From Sulfuricella sp. (GTDB lineage Bacteria; Pseudomonadota; Gammaproteobacteria; Burkholderiales; Sulfuricellaceae), in NCBI GenBank assembly GCA_030696235.1, contig JAUYSN010000179.1, forward strand, positions 1 to 9,855: a stretch of DNA of 9,855 bases. The letters run 5' to 3'. How positions within the stretch are numbered: position 1 is the first letter of the stretch; each line of letters begins with the position of its first letter. Under the pieces are notes generated by a model that was not told the DNA's origin, did not search any database, and saw only the letters and a program-made list of their open reading frames with translations. Position numbers and translations under genes: made by a program. Of this stretch, positions 6,634-9,855 are shown piece by piece.

Positions 6634-7587
6634 ATGAGACAGCGAGAATTGGTAGTCTTGATGAATGGGTTGGGTAAATTGACGCGGACGCAGCGACAAA
6701 TGGTCGTGGCGGAATTGACGGCGGGCGAGCACAAAGCGGCATCGATCGAAGTGATCGAGGGCGGCGCAAGTGACCATCTGTGCTGTCCGCACTGTGCCGC
6801 TGAGCGGGTCATCAAGTACGGTTCGGTCGACGGTCTCCAACGGTACAAGTGCCAAGACTGTCGCAAGTCCTTCAATGCACTTACCGGCACGCCACTGGCG
6901 AGGTTGAGGATGAAGGGCAAGTGGCTGGAACAAGCGGCCGTCTTGCGTGATGGGCTGTCTCTGACCAAGGCCATGGAGCGTCTCAACGTCTCCCGTCCGA
7001 CGGCGTTTCGCTGGCGCCACCGGTTCCTCACGCTGCCAAAGACCGTTCAGGCTCAAGCACTGACCGGCATCGCGGAAGGCGACGAAACCTTCTTCCTGCA
7101 CTCCAGCAAGGGCCAGCGGCAGGGGCTTGGCCGGACGCCGCGCAAACGGGGCGGCAAGGCTGAGAAGCGCGGCACCTGGAAAGAGCAAGTTCCGGTTCTT
7201 GTGGCGCGGGATCGCTCCGGAAACACCGCCGACTTCATCCTTGACTCCGATGACGCTGACCATATTGTTGACGCCCTCAAGCCGATTCTCGCCACGGACG
7301 CCATCTTTTGTTCTGACGGCAGTAAGGCCATGGCGGCTGCGGCCAGAAAGATGAAAGTCGCCCATCGCCCCGTCAATCTGTCGGCCGGCATCCGCGTCAT
7401 TGGCGGTGTCTACCACGTCCAGAACGTCAATGCCTACGACTCTCGACTCAAGGACTGGCTGCGTCGCTTTAAGGGCGTGGCCACGCGTTACCTGGACAGC
7501 TACCTCGGCTGGTATCGCGCCATCGACCGGACGCCCGGCGGATCGCTTAATCCCGCGTCCTTGCTGGCGATGGCGGTTAGGGTATGA
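6634..7587 (+). CDS. IS1595-family transposase (DDN-K type)
   Basis: The start chosen, ATG 6634, has AGGAG 6 nt upstream and gives 317 aa. The same frame stays open to a GTG at 6571 and an ATG at 6601, but neither has a comparable ribosome-binding site. An N-terminal zinc ribbon has Cys51-x2-Cys54 and Cys73-x2-Cys76. A helix-turn-helix-like segment follows (about 108-130, with LNVSRPTAFRWR). The catalytic domain begins near 145: Asp150 in IAEGDETFF, Asp228 in FCSDGSKAM, then HVQNVNAYDSRLK (261-273). There Asn266 stands where most DDE enzymes have Glu, with Lys273 seven residues later, the DDN-K pattern described for part of this family. It moves the surrounding element by cut-and-insert chemistry at the GGCTCT ends. 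The frame is intact, so the enzyme may be active. Confidence 0.95.
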   Translation: MRQRELVVLMNGLGKLTRTQRQMVVAELTAGEHKAASIEVIEGGASDHLCCPHCAAERVIKYGSVDGLQRYKCQDCRKSFNALTGTPLARLRMKGKWLEQAAVLRDGLSLTKAMERLNVSRPTAFRWRHRFLTLPKTVQAQALTGIAEGDETFFLHSSKGQRQGLGRTPRKRGGKAEKRGTWKEQVPVLVARDRSGNTADFILDSDDADHIVDALKPILATDAIFCSDGSKAMAAAARKMKVAHRPVNLSAGIRVIGGVYHVQNVNAYDSRLKDWLRRFKGVATRYLDSYLGWYRAIDRTPGGSLNPASLLAMAVRV

Positions 7588-7593
7588 GAGGGA

Positions 7594-7616
7594 CATTACT
7601 TACCGTTACTAGAGCC
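7594..7616 (-). repeat. Right terminal inverted repeat of the IS element
   Basis: Twenty-three bp beginning CATTACTTACCG and ending CTAGAGCC, the complement of the left end apart from one base. The transposase stop is 6 nt before it. Confidence 0.93.
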
Positions 7617-7624
7617 ATTAAAAA
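7617..7624. repeat. Right 8-bp target-site duplication of the IS element
   Basis: ATTAAAAA immediately after the right IS end, identical to 6527-6534. Removing the IS and one copy restores the ancestral junction: flavoprotein TAA, AAAACC, then ATG of the 89-aa gene. Confidence 0.95.
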
Positions 7625-7627
7625 ACC

Positions 7628-7897
7628 ATGAAAAGAACTGATTTGGAAAAAAATATCGGCTTGAAAATAAAGAGCCAAATTAACCGCCCCGGCTCAACTG
7701 GACGCATCGGCCAAGAGACTGCCGTTGCCGTAGACCGGCGCGAACAACGCAAACTCGATCAGGCGCTCGGCCTGGTGCCGTTTGCAGTCAAACTGAACGG
7801 CGATCTGGTGAAGCAGATCCAGTCACTGGCGCAAGAACGTCAGATAGGACTGAACGAAATGGTAGCGGAGTTACTGCAAAAAGGCTTGAACAGCTGA
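7628..7897 (+). CDS. Hypothetical 89-aa protein with a ribbon-helix-helix-like C-terminus
   Basis: A small basic protein with no named family that I recognise. The N-terminal half is charged and probably disordered (KIKSQINRPGSTGRIGQETA, then DRREQRKLDQALG). Residues about 51-88 read as one strand, VPFAVKLN, then two helices, DLVKQIQSLAQERQ and LNEMVAELLQKGL. This strand-helix-helix order is that of the dimeric MetJ/Arc ribbon-helix-helix DNA-binding fold, so a regulator is possible. Before the IS inserted, its ATG lay 6 nt after the flavoprotein stop in the same frame, with little Shine-Dalgarno of its own, so it was probably translated by reinitiation. Now about 1.1 kb of IS separates them, and the upstream sequence is the IS end plus an A-run, so expression may be weakened or IS-driven. 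The reading frame is intact. Confidence 0.7.
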   Translation: MKRTDLEKNIGLKIKSQINRPGSTGRIGQETAVAVDRREQRKLDQALGLVPFAVKLNGDLVKQIQSLAQERQIGLNEMVAELLQKGLNS

Positions 7898-7940
7898 GCG
7901 AATTTAGCTGTGCAAAGATAGTCAATCCGACGCTTTCATT

Positions 7941-7999
7941 AAAGACAAAGGGGCCAAGTCCTGCATTATGAAAATGCAGGACTTGGCCCCTTTGTCTTT
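7941..7999. terminator. 27-bp perfect hairpin, probable bidirectional terminator between convergent genes
   Basis: Arms 7941-7967 and 7973-7999 are perfect complements of 27 bp around the 5-nt loop ATGAA; allowing one bulged T extends pairing by a further ATT/AAT. The core GGGGCC/GGCCCC is GC-rich. In the plus direction the stem ends in CTTT followed by T and AATTAAT; in the minus direction it ends in CTTT and AATG. It lies between the stop of the 89-aa gene (7897) and that of rhlE (8007), where a terminator serving both strands is expected. The stem is much longer than an ordinary intrinsic terminator, so a palindromic repeat is an alternative origin. Confidence 0.8.
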
Positions 8000-8006
8000 T
8001 AATTAA

Positions 8007-9344
8007 TCAGCGATGGCGTCCACCGGAACGGTGCAGCGGGGGTGTCCGTGGTGTAGCCACATTGCCATTTGCCTCTCTGGTCGGCGCCGCTCCCCGGCCC
8101 TGTGACGGCGCCCTGGGCGCGGAAGAACGGCCTCTCGGCTGACCACGACCGCCCGGTGTTGACCCGCGTCCATTCTGGATCGGCTCGGGCTTGGCGTTCC
8201 GGTCCGGCTCGAAGCCCGGCACCACTTCCTCGGGCAATTCCCGCTTCAGCAGTCTTTCGATATCCGCCAGCAGCTTGTATTCATCGACGCACACCAGCGA
8301 CACGGCTTCACCCGACGCGCCCGCGCGACCGGTGCGGCCAATGCGGTGAACGTAATCCTCCGGCACGTTGGGCAACTCGAAGTTGACCACATGCGGCAAG
8401 TCAACGACATCGATACCGCGGGCGGCGATGTCGGTCGCCACCAGCACCCTCAGGCTGCCGTCCTTGAACTCGCTCAATGCGCGCGTCCGCGCCGACTGGC
8501 TCTTGTTGCCGTGGATCGCCAGCGCCGGGATGCCGCCTTTGACCAGATGTTCGGCCAACTGGTTGGCGCCGTGCTTGGTGCGGGTGAACACCAGCACCTG
8601 CGACCAGTCATGCTGCTTGATGAGTTGGGAGAGCAAGGCGCGTTTCTTGTCGCGGTCCACCGGGTAAACCTTGTGCGACACATTGTCGGCAGTGGCGTTG
8701 CGGCGCGCCACCTCGATCATCGCGGGCTTGTTCAGCAAGCCGTCGGCCAGCGCCTTGATCTCGTCGGAGAAGGTGGCGGAAAACAGCAGGTTCTGCCGAT
8801 GTTTGGGCAACAGCGCGAGGATTTTCTTGATGTCGCGGATAAAACCCATGTCCAGCATGCGGTCGGCTTCGTCCAGCACCAGGATTTCGACGTGTGACAG
8901 GTCGACGGTTTTCTGCTGTACGTGGTCGAGCAATCGCCCTGGCGTGGCTACCAGGATATCCACGCGACTCCTGAGTTTCGTGATTTGCGGGTTGATGTTG
9001 ACCCCGCCGATCATCGTCATGGAATTCAGTTTCAGGTGCTTGCCGTAGTCGCGCACGCTCTCCTCCACCTGTGCCGCGAGTTCGCGGGTAGGAATGAGGA
9101 TCAGCGCCCGAATCGGCGGACGCCCGCTGGATGGGCCTTTGACGCTGCTGTCGGAAAGCCGGTGCAGGATAGGCAGAACGAAACCGGCGGTCTTGCCGGT
9201 GCCGGTCTGCGCGCCGGCAAGCAGGTCGCCGCCCGACATCACGGCGGGAATCGCCTGCATCTGGATAGGGGTGGGAACGGTATAGCCGCGTTCAGTGACG
9301 GCACGAACAATTTCATCGGACAGGCCGAGGGAAGCAAAGGACAT
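8007..9344 (-). CDS. rhlE: DEAD-box ATP-dependent RNA helicase, RhlE type
   Basis: A 445-aa cytoplasmic RNA helicase that unwinds short duplexes with ATP, typically in ribosome assembly and RNA turnover. All superfamily 2 motifs are present: Q motif with [10 protein letters not shown] and PTPIQ (3-28), AQTGTGKT (45-52), PTRELA (85-90), GG (113-114), TPGRLLD (134-140), DEAD (158-161), SAT (189-191), LVFTRTK (251-257), [10 protein letters not shown] (303-312) and HRIGRTGR (333-340). The tail from about 375 is a low-complexity Gly/Arg/Pro/Ser region ending GGRHR, likely unstructured and RNA-binding, as in RhlE. The start follows TGGAG with a 5-nt gap. It is downstream of era on the same strand but has its own promoter and long leader. 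RhlE is favoured over DeaD, SrmB or DbpA by length and tail; the subfamily is less certain than the helicase call. Confidence 0.93.
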   Translation of the reverse strand: MSFASLGLSDEIVRAVTERGYTVPTPIQMQAIPAVMSGGDLLAGAQTGTGKTAGFVLPILHRLSDSSVKGPSSGRPPIRALILIPTRELAAQVEESVRDYGKHLKLNSMTMIGGVNINPQITKLRSRVDILVATPGRLLDHVQQKTVDLSHVEILVLDEADRMLDMGFIRDIKKILALLPKHRQNLLFSATFSDEIKALADGLLNKPAMIEVARRNATADNVSHKVYPVDRDKKRALLSQLIKQHDWSQVLVFTRTKHGANQLAEHLVKGGIPALAIHGNKSQSARTRALSEFKDGSLRVLVATDIAARGIDVVDLPHVVNFELPNVPEDYVHRIGRTGRAGASGEAVSLVCVDEYKLLADIERLLKRELPEEVVPGFEPDRNAKPEPIQNGRGSTPGGRGQPRGRSSAPRAPSQGRGAAPTREANGNVATPRTPPLHRSGGRHR

Positions 9345-9469
9345 GGTGACTCCAGGAATAACATCGGCCTGTCGCCGTTTATCGGCGCCAGTCTTAGACA
9401 GATGAGGGGGTTTAATTCAGCCCGAATGGGCAGCGGCGCGATGACTGGGTGCGTAAGCCGCAGGCGCGC

Positions 9470-9478
9470 ATTATAGCA
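9470..9478 (-). promoter_or_regulatory. Extended -10 promoter for the RNA helicase gene
   Basis: On the minus strand this reads TGCTATAAT, a full extended -10 element (TG, one base, TATAAT). The -35 region is poor, as often seen with extended -10 promoters. Transcription would start near 9463, giving a leader of about 120 nt before the rhlE ATG. That leader can form small hairpins such as CGCCG/CGGCG at 9373-9387 and GCCC/GGGC at 9420-9431. Confidence 0.6.
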
Positions 9479-9524
9479 GAGTGGAAGGCAGTTGCGCCGT
9501 TTAGCTGTGAGGACAGGAGAGAGA

Positions 9525-9855
9525 CTACTCGTAGCCCAGGCTTTTCACCGCCCGTTCGTCGTCGGCCCAACCGCTTTTCACCTTGACCCACACCTCAAGG
9601 TAAACCTTGAGGCCGAACAGTTCTTCCATGTCCTTGCGGGCCTGGGTGCCGATTTCCTTGAGTTTTTCGCCTTTCTTTCCGATCAGGATCGGCTTCTGGC
9701 TATCCCTGTCAACGATGATGGCAGCGTAGACGCGGCGTAGATCGCCGACGGTTTCGAACTTCTCGATCTCGACGCTGATGGAATAGGGAATCTCGTCGCC
9801 CAGAAGGCGGAAAACTTTTTCGCGCACGATTTCGGCGGCGAGAAAACGCTCGCTG
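9525..9855 (-). CDS. era: GTPase Era, C-terminal KH domain (partial)
   Basis: The minus-strand frame is open to the window edge, giving about 110 C-terminal residues. Era is an essential GTPase that binds the 3' end of 16S rRNA and helps mature the 30S subunit. The sequence begins [20 protein letters not shown], followed by DEIPYS and the KH-domain signature [14 protein letters not shown] containing the GxxG loop (GKKG). It ends [18 protein letters not shown], the usual Era terminus. The GTPase domain lies beyond position 9855. In many proteobacteria era is followed at once by recO; here rhlE and the IS-bearing region lie between them. Confidence 0.96.
   Translation of the reverse strand, partial: SERFLAAEIVREKVFRLLGDEIPYSISVEIEKFETVGDLRRVYAAIIVDRDSQKPILIGKKGEKLKEIGTQARKDMEELFGLKVYLEVWVKVKSGWADDERAVKSLGYE

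Larger units (their letters stand above)
6535..7616 (+). mobile_element. Complete IS1595-family insertion sequence (ISPna2-like), 1082 bp
   Basis: The element is bounded by 23-bp terminal inverted repeats (6535-6557 and 7594-7616) beginning GGCTCTAGTA, with one mismatch at position 11. It is flanked by a perfect 8-bp duplication, ATTAAAAA, and carries one intact transposase. Perfect ends, a perfect duplication and an unbroken transposase point to a recent, single, uncomplicated insertion. It inserted at the very end of the flavoprotein gene, leaving that gene's stop in place, and moved the next gene from 6 nt to about 1.1 kb downstream. Near the left end, short inverted repeats CTCAC/GTGAG (6563-6575) and GGCGCA/TGCGCC (6603-6616) lie before the transposase start and may limit translation of read-through transcripts. 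The subgroup name is from memory of family features, not a database match. Confidence 0.95.

Noticed and set aside
6223..7596. 457-codon open frame on the minus strand
   Set aside because: It is antisense to the 3' part of the flavoprotein gene and the whole transposase, crosses the IS boundary, and has no recognisable protein motif; a shadow of GC-rich coding sequence.
8346..8897. 183-codon plus-strand frame
   Set aside because: Antisense to the helicase core motifs; shadow frame.

Overview
The window looks like chromosomal DNA of a betaproteobacterium. It is GC-rich with well-kept housekeeping genes, and the minus-strand order era ... recO-pdxJ-acpS-nagZ is the familiar proteobacterial cluster downstream of rnc. 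Encoded proteins are of betaproteobacterial type, possibly Nitrosomonadales or a relative. I cannot name the species from the sequence alone.

Layout, left to right. (1) 1-1579, minus: most of a Lon-related AAA+ protease, running off the left edge before its peptidase domain. (2) 1580-4978, minus: nagZ, acpS, pdxJ and recO, transcribed recO -> pdxJ -> acpS -> nagZ. recO and pdxJ overlap by ATGA. Three spacers in this stretch hold repeats: a pair of inverted CTCTGTG arrays on each side of nagZ, and a 163-bp imperfect palindrome between pdxJ and acpS that supplies the end of pdxJ and the ribosome-binding region of acpS. (3) 4979-5286: a divergent promoter region with a recO -10 box, a hairpin over a strong Shine-Dalgarno and a 21-codon ORF. 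(4) 5287-7897, plus: a nitronate monooxygenase-family flavoprotein and an 89-aa protein with a ribbon-helix-helix-like end. They were once separated by 6 nt and are now split by a complete 1082-bp IS1595-family element with matched ends, an intact transposase and an 8-bp target duplication covering the first gene's stop codon. (5) 7898-8006: a 27-bp perfect hairpin between convergent genes. (6) 8007-9344, minus: an RhlE-type DEAD-box RNA helicase, with an extended -10 promoter and a leader of about 120 nt. (7) 9525-9855, minus: the C-terminal KH domain of Era, cut by the right edge.

The conserved genes cover peptidoglycan recycling (NagZ), acyl carrier protein activation (AcpS), vitamin B6 synthesis (PdxJ), recombinational repair (RecO) and ribosome or RNA maturation (Era, RhlE). 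The 5.0-9.5 kb stretch separates era from recO, which are neighbours in many relatives, so it is probably a lineage-specific insertion or rearrangement. I found no CRISPR array, tRNA or rRNA. The most notable material is the repeat that has become part of two housekeeping genes and the IS-split flavoprotein/small-protein operon.
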